11,925 bases of DNA from an uncultured Erysipelotrichaceae bacterium (GCA_905201565.1 CAJKOS010000044.1:1-11925); one strand, 5' to 3'. Shown: positions 1-7,963, counted from the first letter of the stretch. Translations and numbers: made by a program. The notes: generated by a model from the letters alone, not told the origin.

Positions 1-608
1 TGCAGATGGTGTCACTCTATGGAGACAGGGAAGAGATGGCTGCCAGTGACAGTATTCAATTGATGACGGTTCATGCCGCAAAGGGTCTTGAATTTGATAC
101 GGTATTTGTCAGTGATATGAACGATGGCATTTTCCCAAATGAAAGAGCGATGGAAGATGGCAGCCGTGGCATTGAAGAAGAGAGAAGACTTGCCTATGTT
201 GCCTTTACAAGAGCACAGAACAAACTCTATCTCACTGAAGCAGGTGGTTTCTCCTTCATCCTGCAAAAGGTGAGAAGTACATCCCGCTTTATCAATGAAA
301 TAGATGAAGACTGCATTGAACACCTTGGTGCGGGTGTGAAGAAATCTGTACCATTTACAGTGATGGAGGAAGACGACTATTTCCCTCAGCGTCCAGCTAC
401 TTCACAGCTCGTGTTTGAAAGTACACCCAAGAAGGTGAAAGTGAAGTTTAAACAGAATGATATTGTCATACATCCAAAGTTTGGGGAAGGTATTGTGAGA
501 AACTGTAACGCTCAATCAATAACAGTAGCTTTTCCATTTCCAATTGGTGTCAAAAAGATTAGTACAGCATTTACTGGTTTAAAGAAAAAGAGTGATTTGA
601 AGAACTGA
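1..608 (+). CDS. pcrA: ATP-dependent DNA helicase PcrA/UvrD, C-terminal part (5' end outside window)
   Basis: This is the last ~200 residues of a superfamily 1A 3'-5' DNA helicase that unwinds DNA in repair and in rolling-circle plasmid replication. The reading frame is open to the left edge, so the ATG at 6 is almost certainly internal. Visible motifs are the helicase motif V region (LMTVHAAKGLEFDTVFV), the downstream GIFPNERA segment, and motif VI (EEERRLAYVAFTRA) carrying the arginine that contacts ATP. After a variable linker, the tail NDIVIHPKFGEGIV with following beta strands matches the small Tudor-like domain at the C-terminus of PcrA, which in Bacillus binds RNA polymerase. The tail and the ligA gene immediately downstream favour PcrA over Rep or UvrD. 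The stop codon shares one base with the ligA start, so the two are probably translationally coupled. Confidence 0.93.
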   Translation, partial: QMVSLYGDREEMAASDSIQLMTVHAAKGLEFDTVFVSDMNDGIFPNERAMEDGSRGIEEERRLAYVAFTRAQNKLYLTEAGGFSFILQKVRSTSRFINEIDEDCIEHLGAGVKKSVPFTVMEEDDYFPQRPATSQLVFESTPKKVKVKFKQNDIVIHPKFGEGIVRNCNAQSITVAFPFPIGVKKISTAFTGLKKKSDLKN

Positions 609-2587
609 TGATGGAAGATAAAGTAAAACAGATGAGAGAGCTTGTCACAAAGCTCAATGAAGCGGCAGATGCCTACTACAATGGCAAGGCCGAAATGATG
701 ACGGACTATGAATGGGATGCGATGTTCGATGAGGTGAAGCGCCTGGAAATAGAAACAGGTACCGTCCTTTCCGATTCACCAACAAACCGTGTTTCTGCCG
801 ATTCCATACCTGGTGAGAAGGAAGCACATGAATTCAGTGCCCTTTCTCTTGCCAAGACAAAAAAGGTAGAAGACCTTGTCAAATGGGCAGAAGGGAAACC
901 GATCTGGATTTCCTGGAAACTCGATGGTCTGACCCTTGTTGCGACATATGATAATGGAAGGCTGACAAAGGTGGTGACACGTGGTGATGGTCATGTTGGT
1001 ACAAACATCACCCATCTTTCTTCTGCCATTTATGGTATTCCTCAAAGGATCAGGGATAAGGGTCATCTTGTCATCCGTGGTGAAGCAATTATTTCCTATG
1101 CGGATTTCAATCGTTTCAACATGGAATCCGAAGAAGAATATGCCAATCCACGAAACCTTGCGTCTGGTTCTTTGACCCTCAAGAATGTCGATGAAGTCAA
1201 AGAGAGAAAGATTCACTGGATTCCGTTTACATTAGTGCATAGTGACAAGGTCATGACTTCCTGGGGTGAACAGATGGACTACCTCAGGGACAATGGTTTT
1301 GTGTGCGTTGAACATGAACTTGTGGAAAAGCCGACAGAGGACAATATCCGCATGGTTATCGACAAGTGGACAAAGCTTGTCACAGATGAGGTCAACCCCT
1401 ATCCGGTAGATGGTCTTGTCATCACCTATGATGATACGGTCTATGCAGCAACGGGTTCTGTAACAGGACACCATGCAACACGTGCCGGTTATGCTTTCAA
1501 GTGGCAGGACACAGCTGCAGAAACAAGGCTTGACCACATTGAGTGGTCATGTGCGGCAAGCACGATCACCCCGGTTGCGGTATTTGATCCGGTGGAACTC
1601 GAAGGAACAACGGTCAAACGCGCATCCTTATGTAATATCAGTGAATGTGAAAGGCTTGGTATTGGTGGAGAAGGTACATTGCTTTCGGTCATCAAGGCCA
1701 ACAAGATCATTCCAAAGGTCATCCATGTACAGCACATTGATGGAACGTTCATCATTCCTGAAACATGTCCGGTGTGCGGGGCGAAGACGGAAATCCATAT
1801 TTCGGATGTCAGTGGCACAAAGACACTGAGATGTACCAATCCGGAATGTGATGCCAAGAAGCTGAAGAAGTATGCCCGCTTTGTTTCCAAGGGTGGTATG
1901 GATATTGATGGTATCAGCGAACAGACACTTGCCCGCTTTATCAATGAGGGATGGATTCACAATATCGGTGATATTTACAGGCTTGTGGATCATGAAGCTG
2001 AAATAGCACAGCTAGAAGGCTTTGGAGAGAAGTCGGCTGCCAATATTGTGGCTTCCCTTGAAAAGGCAAAGACGGTGGATGATACAAAGCTGTTATTTGC
2101 CCTGAATATTCCCCTTGTTGGTGTGGATGTCGCAAACCGCCTGCTTTCTGCTTATCCATTAGAGGAGTTGTTAAACAAGGCGGCAGAGACAGAAGAGGAA
2201 GAGGTGTTCTCTTCGATTGAAGGTATTGGTCCGGAGAAATCAAGGGCATTTGTGCTCTGGTGCAGGGATGAAAGAAACATGGCACAATTGAAAGATCTTT
2301 TGTCCATTGTTACGGTCAATGCGACAGTTAAAGAAGCAGAGGGCAACCTTTGTGAAGGTCTTACCTTTGTGGTGACAGGGGATGTGCACCACTATGCTAA
2401 CCGCAATGAGCTCAAGGCATATATTGCTTCGCAAGGTGGCAAGGTGACCGGTTCTGTTTCAAAGTCTACAAACTATCTCATCAACAATGATGTGAGTTCT
2501 ACTTCATCAAAGAATACAAAGGCAAAACAGCTCAATATTCCAATCATTTCGGAAGATGAGTTCATCGCCCGCTTTACAAAAGGGTGA
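608..2587 (+). CDS. ligA: NAD+-dependent DNA ligase LigA
   Basis: Seals nicks during replication and repair using NAD+ as AMP donor. At 659 residues it is close to the usual ~670. Domains in order: Ia region (about 15-45); adenylation domain with the nucleophilic lysine K104 in SWKLDG, then TRGDG (124-128), RGEA (157-160), YANPRNLASGS (178-188) and VDGLVI (267-272); OB fold; a four-cysteine zinc finger (C387, C390, C409, C414); helix-hairpin-helix repeats (about 465-555); and a C-terminal BRCT domain (about 580-655). Compared with E. coli LigA, the Ia residues H23 and Y35 that hold NMN appear as Y24 and W36, while both aspartates are kept (D33, D37). I recall similar sequences in other Firmicutes. 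The start overlaps the pcrA stop by one base; a second ATG at 611 is an equal alternative and no strong ribosome site separates them. Confidence 0.96.
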   Translation: MMEDKVKQMRELVTKLNEAADAYYNGKAEMMTDYEWDAMFDEVKRLEIETGTVLSDSPTNRVSADSIPGEKEAHEFSALSLAKTKKVEDLVKWAEGKPIWISWKLDGLTLVATYDNGRLTKVVTRGDGHVGTNITHLSSAIYGIPQRIRDKGHLVIRGEAIISYADFNRFNMESEEEYANPRNLASGSLTLKNVDEVKERKIHWIPFTLVHSDKVMTSWGEQMDYLRDNGFVCVEHELVEKPTEDNIRMVIDKWTKLVTDEVNPYPVDGLVITYDDTVYAATGSVTGHHATRAGYAFKWQDTAAETRLDHIEWSCAASTITPVAVFDPVELEGTTVKRASLCNISECERLGIGGEGTLLSVIKANKIIPKVIHVQHIDGTFIIPETCPVCGAKTEIHISDVSGTKTLRCTNPECDAKKLKKYARFVSKGGMDIDGISEQTLARFINEGWIHNIGDIYRLVDHEAEIAQLEGFGEKSAANIVASLEKAKTVDDTKLLFALNIPLVGVDVANRLLSAYPLEELLNKAAETEEEEVFSSIEGIGPEKSRAFVLWCRDERNMAQLKDLLSIVTVNATVKEAEGNLCEGLTFVVTGDVHHYANRNELKAYIASQGGKVTGSVSKSTNYLINNDVSSTSSKNTKAKQLNIPIISEDEFIARFTKG

Positions 2588-2591
2588 GATG

Positions 2592-2620
2592 TTGAAAAGC
2601 ATGGCATGAAAAGGTAGAAT
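2592..2620 (+). promoter_or_regulatory. Predicted sigma-A-type promoter for gatCAB
   Basis: A -35 box TTGAAA (2592-2597) and a -10 box TAGAAT (2615-2620) are separated by exactly 17 bases, each matching five of six consensus positions. It lies between the ligA stop and gatC. Expected transcription start is near 2627, giving a leader of about 18 bases that contains the AGAGG ribosome site at 2635-2639. This would let the amidotransferase operon be transcribed independently of pcrA-ligA. Confidence 0.7.
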
Positions 2621-2644
2621 GTTACGGTAAAAAAAGAGGTTTTT

Positions 2645-2941
2645 ATGGAAGAAATGAAAGATGCAGCATATTTCAAAAAACTGGCAAAACAGCTGATGTT
2701 TGAATTGAGCGATGAAGAAGCAGACAGCCTTGTGCAGGAGTTTTCTACCCTGGAGGCACAGATGGCACTTCTTGATGCGGTAGATACAGAGGGTGTGGAG
2801 GAGATGGTTTATCCATTTGAGACACCGACTGTTTTCCTGCGTGAGGATGAAGTGAGCAATGTCATCAGCCAGGATGATGCGATGGCGAATGTGAAGAAGA
2901 AACTGGAAGGACATTTTGTCCTGCCAAAGGTGGTGAAATAA
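2645..2941 (+). CDS. gatC: Aspartyl/glutamyl-tRNA amidotransferase subunit C
   Basis: Small subunit of the GatCAB complex, which converts Glu-tRNA(Gln) to Gln-tRNA(Gln) and, in many bacteria, Asp-tRNA(Asn) to Asn-tRNA(Asn). GatC wraps around GatA and stabilises its contact with GatB. The 98-residue length is normal. The N-terminal helical part (about 1-45) and the extended segment YPFETPTVFLREDEV, with its LRED-type motif (about 59-73), match the family. Identity is secured by the following gatA and gatB. AGAGG at 2635-2639 is spaced five bases from the ATG. The stop TAA overlaps the gatA ATG by one base. Confidence 0.93.
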   Translation: MEEMKDAAYFKKLAKQLMFELSDEEADSLVQEFSTLEAQMALLDAVDTEGVEEMVYPFETPTVFLREDEVSNVISQDDAMANVKKKLEGHFVLPKVVK

Positions 2942-4356
2942 TGATTAAAGAGATGGTACAGGACCGTGCAGGTGCTGAAAAGAGATGTAAAGAGGCTTAT
3001 GCAAAGGCAGAGGCTTTACAGGAAAAGCTGAATGATGTCATCACTTTTGTAGATCCTGCAAAACAGCTTGAAGAGCTTCCGGAAGATGGTCTTTTGCGCG
3101 GCGTGCCGATTGCCCTCAAGGATAATGTATGTACAAAGGGTGTGCGCACAACGGCAGGTTCCCGAATTCTGAGCAACTATGTGCCGATCTATAATGCTGA
3201 AATCGCAGACAGGTTAAAGAAAGCCGGTGCGGTGGTGATTGCCAAGGCATCCATGGATGAACTTGCCATGGGTGGCACAAATCTTACTTGTTTTACAGGT
3301 GTTGCCCATAATCCATGGGATACAACAAGAATTACCGGTGGTTCTTCCGGTGGCAGTGCAGCCCTTGTTGCCAGTGGTGTCGTACCGATGGCTATCGGTT
3401 CTGATACAGGCGACTCCGTGCGTAAGCCGGCAGCTTTCAATGGTATTGTCGGTGTTAAGCCAACTTATGGAAGAATCAGCCGCTATGGCATCATTCCGTA
3501 TTCTTCATCCCTTGACCATGTTGGTTATTTCACCCGGTCCATCGACGATGCAGCAGTTTGCCTCGAAGTACTTGCCGGAAGAGATGAGCGGGATATGACA
3601 AGCAGCACATTGCCAGTTCCTGCATACAGTTCTCTTTTGAACAGCGATATGCACGGTAAGAAGATTGCGGTGCTGCAGAATGTACTCGATGGTATCCAGA
3701 ATGCACATACGATTACAGTATTTAATGACTTGATGGACAAGCTGAAGGAACGCGGTGCAGAGGTTGTTTCCTATACATTTGATGAGAAACTGATGCGGGC
3801 AATCCTTCCTGCTTACTTTATCATTGCCAATTGTGAAGCGACATCCAACCATTCCAATCTCGATGGCATCCGCTTTGGTGTGCGTGAAGAAGGTGCGGAT
3901 ATGCAGGAAATTATGACCAATTCCCGTACAAAGGGATTTGGACCGCTGATCCGCAGAAGATTTGTCATCGGTTCCTACGGTCTGTTTGAAGAAAACCAGG
4001 AAAGACTATTCCGCAAGGCACAGAAGGTAAGAAGGCTCATCGTTGAAGCTATGGAAGATTGCCTTAAGGACTATGATTGCATCATCGCTCCTGCCAGTGG
4101 CAACATTGCCCCAAAGATTGAAGGGGATACAGATCTCGATCAGCTCTCTGATACAAATCTTGTTTCAGAAAACTACATGGCAATGGCAAACTTCTCCGGT
4201 TATCCATCCATGACAGTGCCGATGGGTTTTGAAGAAGGCTGCCCGCTTGGTGTAAACCTGACATGCCGTGCATTTGAAGAAGAGATGATGTTTGATATTG
4301 GTCTTGCGATTGAAGAGATTACAGGTTATAAAGATCTGCATGTGGAGGTGAAATGA
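2941..4356 (+). CDS. gatA: Aspartyl/glutamyl-tRNA amidotransferase subunit A (amidase)
   Basis: Glutaminase subunit of GatCAB: it hydrolyses glutamine and passes ammonia through a channel to GatB. It belongs to the amidase-signature family with a Ser-cisSer-Lys triad. Visible catalytic residues are K60 in ALKDN, S135 in GGSSGGS and the nucleophile S159 in GSDTGDS. Their spacing (K to Ser 99, cisSer to Ser 24) equals that of S. aureus GatA (K79, S154, S178). Conserved neighbours include GVKPTYGRISRYG (171-183). The residue before the nucleophile is Asp instead of the usual Gly, and RKPA replaces RQPA; I recall this variant from Mollicutes and relatives. At 471 residues it is slightly shorter than the common ~485. 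The stop overlaps or abuts the gatB start. Confidence 0.97.
   Translation: MIKEMVQDRAGAEKRCKEAYAKAEALQEKLNDVITFVDPAKQLEELPEDGLLRGVPIALKDNVCTKGVRTTAGSRILSNYVPIYNAEIADRLKKAGAVVIAKASMDELAMGGTNLTCFTGVAHNPWDTTRITGGSSGGSAALVASGVVPMAIGSDTGDSVRKPAAFNGIVGVKPTYGRISRYGIIPYSSSLDHVGYFTRSIDDAAVCLEVLAGRDERDMTSSTLPVPAYSSLLNSDMHGKKIAVLQNVLDGIQNAHTITVFNDLMDKLKERGAEVVSYTFDEKLMRAILPAYFIIANCEATSNHSNLDGIRFGVREEGADMQEIMTNSRTKGFGPLIRRRFVIGSYGLFEENQERLFRKAQKVRRLIVEAMEDCLKDYDCIIAPASGNIAPKIEGDTDLDQLSDTNLVSENYMAMANFSGYPSMTVPMGFEEGCPLGVNLTCRAFEEEMMFDIGLAIEEITGYKDLHVEVK
4344..4351 (+). promoter_or_regulatory. Ribosome binding site that decides the gatB start
   Basis: GGAGGTGA lies at 4344-4351 inside the end of gatA. Two adjacent ATGs follow, at 4353 and 4356. 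From GGAGG (4344-4348) the gaps are four and seven bases, so the second ATG is better spaced. Confidence 0.7.
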
Positions 4357-5780
4357 TGAAATACAATGTAACGATTGGTATTGAAATTCACTGCCAGCTG
4401 AAGACGAATACAAAGATGTTTTCCGGTGCCCCGACTTCCTTTGGCAGAAAGGCAAATACTTGTGTCAACGAAATAGATCTCGGTCATCCGGGTGCTATGC
4501 CAGAAGTCAATAAGGAAGCGGTAAGACGTGCCATCCAGGCATGTACGGCTTTCCATATGACAATTGATCCACTGGTGAAGTTTGACCGTAAGAATTACTA
4601 CTACAGTGACCTTGCAAAGGGTTTCCAGATCACCCAGCAGTTCCATCCGATTGGAAAAGATGGCTATGTTATGATCGATACACCAGAGGGAAAGAAGAAG
4701 ATCCGCATTGAGAGAATTCATATGGAAGAAGATACTGCCAAGCAGTTTCATCTTTCCAAGTTCTCCCTGCTCGACTTCAACCGTGCTGGTACACCGCTCA
4801 TCGAAATTGTTTCCAGACCCGATATGACAAATGGTCAGGAAGCGGAAGCATATGTTGAGGCATTGCGTCAGACATTGTATTACATCGGTGTTTCTGACTG
4901 CCGCATGGAAGAGGGTTCTATGCGTTGCGATGTCAATGTTTCCATTGCGCCGGAAGGTGCTGACCACCTTGGCACAAAGAACGAAATCAAGAACATCAAC
5001 TCCATTTCCAACATTGGCAAGGCAGTTGACTATGAAGTGGAAAGACAGAAGAAGCTGCTTGAAGCAGGTGAGGAAGTCCACCAGGAAACAAGACGTTTCG
5101 ATGATAAGACGGGTGAGACAATTCTCATGAGACGCAAGGAAGGCAATGTGGACTACAAGTTCTTCCCGGAACCAAACATCTTCCCAATCCGCCTCGATGA
5201 TGCCTGGATCAAATCTATCCAGGACAATATGCCAGAGCTTCCAGAAGCCCGCAAAGAGCGCTATGCAAAGGAATATGGTCTTTCCGATCATGATATTTCC
5301 ATCCTCATTGGAAACAAGGAAATGTCCGAGTTCTTCGAAACGGTTATGCAGTATGGCAAAGATGCCAAGAATGTATGTAACTGGCTGCTTTCTGACATCA
5401 GTGCATGGCTGAACAAACATGAAATGGCTATTACGGAGTGCCATCTCAATCCTGAACATCTGGCAAAGCTTGTCGGCATGATTGATGAAGGCAAGGTTTC
5501 CAATGCCCAGGCAAAGAAGCTTGTGGATGATCTGATGGAAGGCAAAGATCCGGAAATTTCTGCCAAGGAAAAGGGCCTTGTGCAGATTTCCGATGCTGGT
5601 GCTATCCAGTCTATGGTTGAGGAAGTGCTTGATGCTAATCCTCAGGCTATTGAAGATTTCAAGAATGGCAAGGACAGAGCTGTCGGTTTCCTGACAGGTC
5701 AGGTCATGAAAAAGTCGAAGGGACAGGCTAATCCTGGTATGGTCAACCAGATGATCCGGGAAGCCCTCAAGAACAGATAA
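4356..5780 (+). CDS. gatB: Aspartyl/glutamyl-tRNA amidotransferase subunit B
   Basis: Subunit of GatCAB that binds the misacylated tRNA, activates its side-chain carboxyl with ATP and amidates it with ammonia from GatA. The catalytic cradle (about 1-290) shows IGIEIHCQLKTNTKMF at the N-terminus, DLGHPGAMPEVN, KNYYYSDLAKGFQITQ, IHMEEDTAK, NRAGTPLIEIVSRPDM and GSMRCDVNVSI, all typical. A helical domain follows, then a C-terminal YqeY-like tail (about 400-474, ending GFLTGQVMKKSKGQANPGMVNQ trimmed here for length) that grips tRNA. I chose the ATG at 4356 for ribosome-site spacing and because E10 and H12 then fall at the metal-site numbering I recall for S. aureus GatB. An ATG at 4353 would add one Met. 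The 474-residue length is normal. Confidence 0.97.
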   Translation: MKYNVTIGIEIHCQLKTNTKMFSGAPTSFGRKANTCVNEIDLGHPGAMPEVNKEAVRRAIQACTAFHMTIDPLVKFDRKNYYYSDLAKGFQITQQFHPIGKDGYVMIDTPEGKKKIRIERIHMEEDTAKQFHLSKFSLLDFNRAGTPLIEIVSRPDMTNGQEAEAYVEALRQTLYYIGVSDCRMEEGSMRCDVNVSIAPEGADHLGTKNEIKNINSISNIGKAVDYEVERQKKLLEAGEEVHQETRRFDDKTGETILMRRKEGNVDYKFFPEPNIFPIRLDDAWIKSIQDNMPELPEARKERYAKEYGLSDHDISILIGNKEMSEFFETVMQYGKDAKNVCNWLLSDISAWLNKHEMAITECHLNPEHLAKLVGMIDEGKVSNAQAKKLVDDLMEGKDPEISAKEKGLVQISDAGAIQSMVEEVLDANPQAIEDFKNGKDRAVGFLTGQVMKKSKGQANPGMVNQMIREALKNR

Positions 5781-5781
5781 C

Positions 5782-5825
5782 TGGTAAAATGATGCCCGAA
5801 AGGGTACAATAGATTTTGCGGAGAG
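5782..5825 (+). promoter_or_regulatory. Possible promoter and ribosome site for the membrane-protein gene
   Basis: A good -10 box TACAAT is at 5805-5810. Seventeen bases upstream is only a weak -35 candidate (TGGTAA, 5782-5787, three of six). GGAGAG at 5820-5825 lies six bases before the ATG at 5832. The gene could also be read through from gatB, since I see no terminator in the 51-base gap. Confidence 0.4.
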
Positions 5826-5831
5826 TAAACT

Positions 5832-6515
5832 ATGACGCAGAAAATGAATAACGAAACAAAAATCAGAAAGAGTCATCGCAGCAGACGTACCATTGCGGTA
5901 TTCTGGATCTGCTTGATTCTCGTTGTTACACCGATTGCGATTCTTGGCTGGATGCTTGTGTCCAGTGCCATGGATACGCATAATCCGGTTCTTGGCAACC
6001 GCTATGAGGGAGACCTCGATCCGGCGATTACCCAGGAACAGATCGATACGATCAATACATCGGTTGCTTCAATTGATGGTGTAGAAGCTGAGTTCTCCAA
6101 TATGGCTACCGCAACATTGCGCATTTATGCAAAGGTTGCTAATACTGCCACAAAGGAAGATGCGACAGCGATGGCACAGAACATCTATAGCACGGTGACA
6201 GCTACACTGGATCCGACAGTCTACTTTTCCCAGGCAGATGGCAAGAAGATGTATGACCTTGAAATTCATGTCTATAACATGACAGCAGATGAAGATCGTA
6301 CAGCAGATACCTTTGTCTATGTCATCGGTACGAAGACATCGAACATGACTGACCCGCAATACCAGACAGTATCAGAGGCACGTTACCCTGAGCTTGCCCA
6401 GCAGTTGCGGGATGATGTGGCAAACCGCATTGCGGCAGAGGAAGCAGAGGCTGCAGCAGCCGCACAGGCAAGTGCTGCACCAGCTGAGACAGCTGCCACA
6501 GAGCCACAGGCGTAA
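5832..6515 (+). CDS. Single-pass membrane protein of unknown function
   Basis: I do not recognise a family. The 227-residue product has a basic N-terminus (KIRKSHRSRR, 10-19), one long hydrophobic segment (about 20-46), and then a soluble domain probably on the outer side of the membrane (positive-inside rule). The segment around 65-170 has a mixed alpha/beta look, with the stretch IDGVEAEFSNMATATLRIYAK and later VYFSQADGKKMYDLEIHVY. The tail (about 200-227) is Ala/Glu/Pro-rich low complexity. No lipobox cysteine follows the hydrophobic stretch, so it is not a lipoprotein; it may be an uncleaved signal anchor. It sits 51 bases after gatB and is closed by a strong terminator, so it may be expressed with gatCAB. 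In Bacillus the region between gatB and the rlmCD gene instead holds a lipid kinase gene (dgkB), from memory. Confidence 0.85.
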   Translation: MTQKMNNETKIRKSHRSRRTIAVFWICLILVVTPIAILGWMLVSSAMDTHNPVLGNRYEGDLDPAITQEQIDTINTSVASIDGVEAEFSNMATATLRIYAKVANTATKEDATAMAQNIYSTVTATLDPTVYFSQADGKKMYDLEIHVYNMTADEDRTADTFVYVIGTKTSNMTDPQYQTVSEARYPELAQQLRDDVANRIAAEEAEAAAAAQASAAPAETAATEPQA

Positions 6516-6522
6516 GAAAGAG

Positions 6523-6547
6523 AAAAGGGGCATGGTCCCCTTTTTTT
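6523..6547 (+). terminator. Intrinsic terminator after the membrane-protein gene
   Basis: Stem AAAAGGGG (6523-6530) pairs with CCCCTTTT (6537-6544) around a six-base loop CATGGT, followed by T to 6547. It begins 8 bases after the stop codon and ends only 12 bases before the rlmD start. Confidence 0.88.
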
Positions 6548-6559
6548 AACAGGTGAAGT

Positions 6560-7906
6560 ATGGAAAAGAATGAAGTTTATACAGCAGTGTGTACGGGTTA
6601 TAACGAAGATGGCAGCGGTGTTGTCAGAATTGATGGGGTTGTCATCTTTGTGCCGGGGTTATTAGAAGGGGAAGAGGCAGAGATTGGCATTACGGCCATG
6701 AAGCGCCACTATGGCTATGGCAGAATTGTCCGTCTGATCAAAACATCTCCGCATCGCACAGAACCGGTATGCAAGGTTTACAGGTTATGTGGTGGTTGTC
6801 AGATATTGCATATGGACAGGGCAGAACAAAGCCGTTTCAAGGAAGAAAAGCTGAAGCAGTGCTTCCGTGCCAATGCCAATATGGAAATTGAACCATTGCC
6901 TATCATCACAGCAGAACCGTATACAAACTACCGCAACAAGGTACAGATACCTGTGCAGGTCAATCATGGTGAAGTGGAAATGGGTTTCTATCAGAAACAC
7001 ACGAACCGCATTATTCCTTTTGAAGAATGTCATGCGGAATCCGATTTATCAAATGCGATTGTCAGTGACCTGAGAATCTGGTTTAGAGAACTGGATTGTG
7101 GGGATGTGATGCGGCATGTGCTCATCAAACATGCCCATCGGACAGGACAGGTCATGGTTGTTTTCATCGTGAAGAAATGGCCATGTCATAATGATCAGGA
7201 ACTGATCCAAAGACTGATGGATAAGTATCCGATGATCAAGAGCCTTAGTGCCCTGGTTAACAAGAGAACGGATAATGTCATCCTTGATGGCAAGGATGTC
7301 TATCTTGCCGGGGAGCCATATATTGAAGAAGAACTGTTAGGAAAGACATTCCGCATCAGTGCAAGATCTTTCTTCCAGATCAATCCTTTCACCACCCCAC
7401 TGCTCTACAAAACTGCCATTGATTATTGTGAACTCTCGGGTAAGGAAATACTGGTAGACCTGTATTGTGGTACAGGTACCATCGGTATGATTGCCTCGGA
7501 TAAGGCAAAGAAGGTATATGGTATTGAAATCGTACCGGATGCTATCCGTGATGCAAGAAAGAATGCGGAAATCAACGATGTCACCAATATTGAATTCCTG
7601 ACAGCTGATGCTAACCAGGGGGCACAGCGCATTCTCAAGTCAAAGCTGAAGGTAGATGTAGTCATTGTCGATCCGCCAAGAAAAGGTTGTACAAGAGATA
7701 CACTGGATGCGATTGTACGCATTTCACCTAAGAGGCTTGTCTATGTGTCCTGTGACCCGGCAACATTGGCAAGGGATGTGAAGATATTGGAAGAAAATGG
7801 CTATCATATGGAAAAGGTACAGCCAGTGGATATGTTTCCAGGAACAGTTCATGTAGAGACGGTTGTTCAGATGACAAGGAATGATAAAAGTCCTTTAAAC
7901 GACTGA
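6560..7906 (+). CDS. rlmD: 23S rRNA (uracil-C5)-methyltransferase, RlmD/RlmCD family
   Basis: Transfers a methyl group from S-adenosylmethionine to C5 of uridine in 23S rRNA (U1939 in E. coli numbering; the Bacillus orthologue YefA/RlmCD also methylates U747). An N-terminal TRAM RNA-binding domain (about 1-60) is followed by the [4Fe-4S] cysteines C71, C77 and C80 (CKVYRLCGGC) and C157. The Rossmann methyltransferase domain shows FFQINP (271-276), the SAM-binding VDLYCGTGTIG (299-309), DPPRKG (371-376), the catalytic cysteine C398 in YVSCDP and the general base E433 in HVE. The 448-residue length fits. The start has AGGTGA at 6551-6556. No promoter fits between the preceding terminator and the ATG, so expression may depend on read-through or a promoter inside the upstream gene. 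Assignment to RlmCD rather than a tRNA m5U54 enzyme rests on the gat synteny. Confidence 0.93.
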   Translation: MEKNEVYTAVCTGYNEDGSGVVRIDGVVIFVPGLLEGEEAEIGITAMKRHYGYGRIVRLIKTSPHRTEPVCKVYRLCGGCQILHMDRAEQSRFKEEKLKQCFRANANMEIEPLPIITAEPYTNYRNKVQIPVQVNHGEVEMGFYQKHTNRIIPFEECHAESDLSNAIVSDLRIWFRELDCGDVMRHVLIKHAHRTGQVMVVFIVKKWPCHNDQELIQRLMDKYPMIKSLSALVNKRTDNVILDGKDVYLAGEPYIEEELLGKTFRISARSFFQINPFTTPLLYKTAIDYCELSGKEILVDLYCGTGTIGMIASDKAKKVYGIEIVPDAIRDARKNAEINDVTNIEFLTADANQGAQRILKSKLKVDVVIVDPPRKGCTRDTLDAIVRISPKRLVYVSCDPATLARDVKILEENGYHMEKVQPVDMFPGTVHVETVVQMTRNDKSPLND

Positions 7907-7910
7907 AGCA

Positions 7911-7921
7911 ATGAAAAAAAA
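7911..7921 (+). repeat. ATG followed by an A8 homopolymer run
   Basis: An ATG at 7911-7913, four bases after the rlmD stop, is followed directly by eight A (7914-7921). As it stands the ATG opens a 60-codon frame ending at 8093. One extra A would put it into the frame of the orphan ORF below. Ribosome site is weak (GAAG at 7905-7908). Confidence 0.6.
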
Positions 7922-7963
7922 CGACCAGTTTTTAGAGAATCCAAAAAATCTTTTTTATCCTCA

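Noticed and set aside
5792..5806. CCC-GAAA-GGG mini-hairpin upstream of the membrane-protein gene
   Set aside because: Only three strong base pairs and it runs into the -10 box; too small for a terminator or operator call.
4326..5981. A 551-codon open frame on the - strand, opposite gatB
   Set aside because: It lies almost wholly antisense to gatB, whose protein is unmistakable. The predicted product is rich in His, Phe, Cys, Ile and Leu in the way antisense shadows are, has no ribosome site pattern or motif, and its length follows from gatB's codon bias.
7940..7960. A6/T6 tracts as a terminator after rlmD
   Set aside because: The only possible stem is A-T pairs with a two-base loop and no GC core, so it would not work as an intrinsic terminator.
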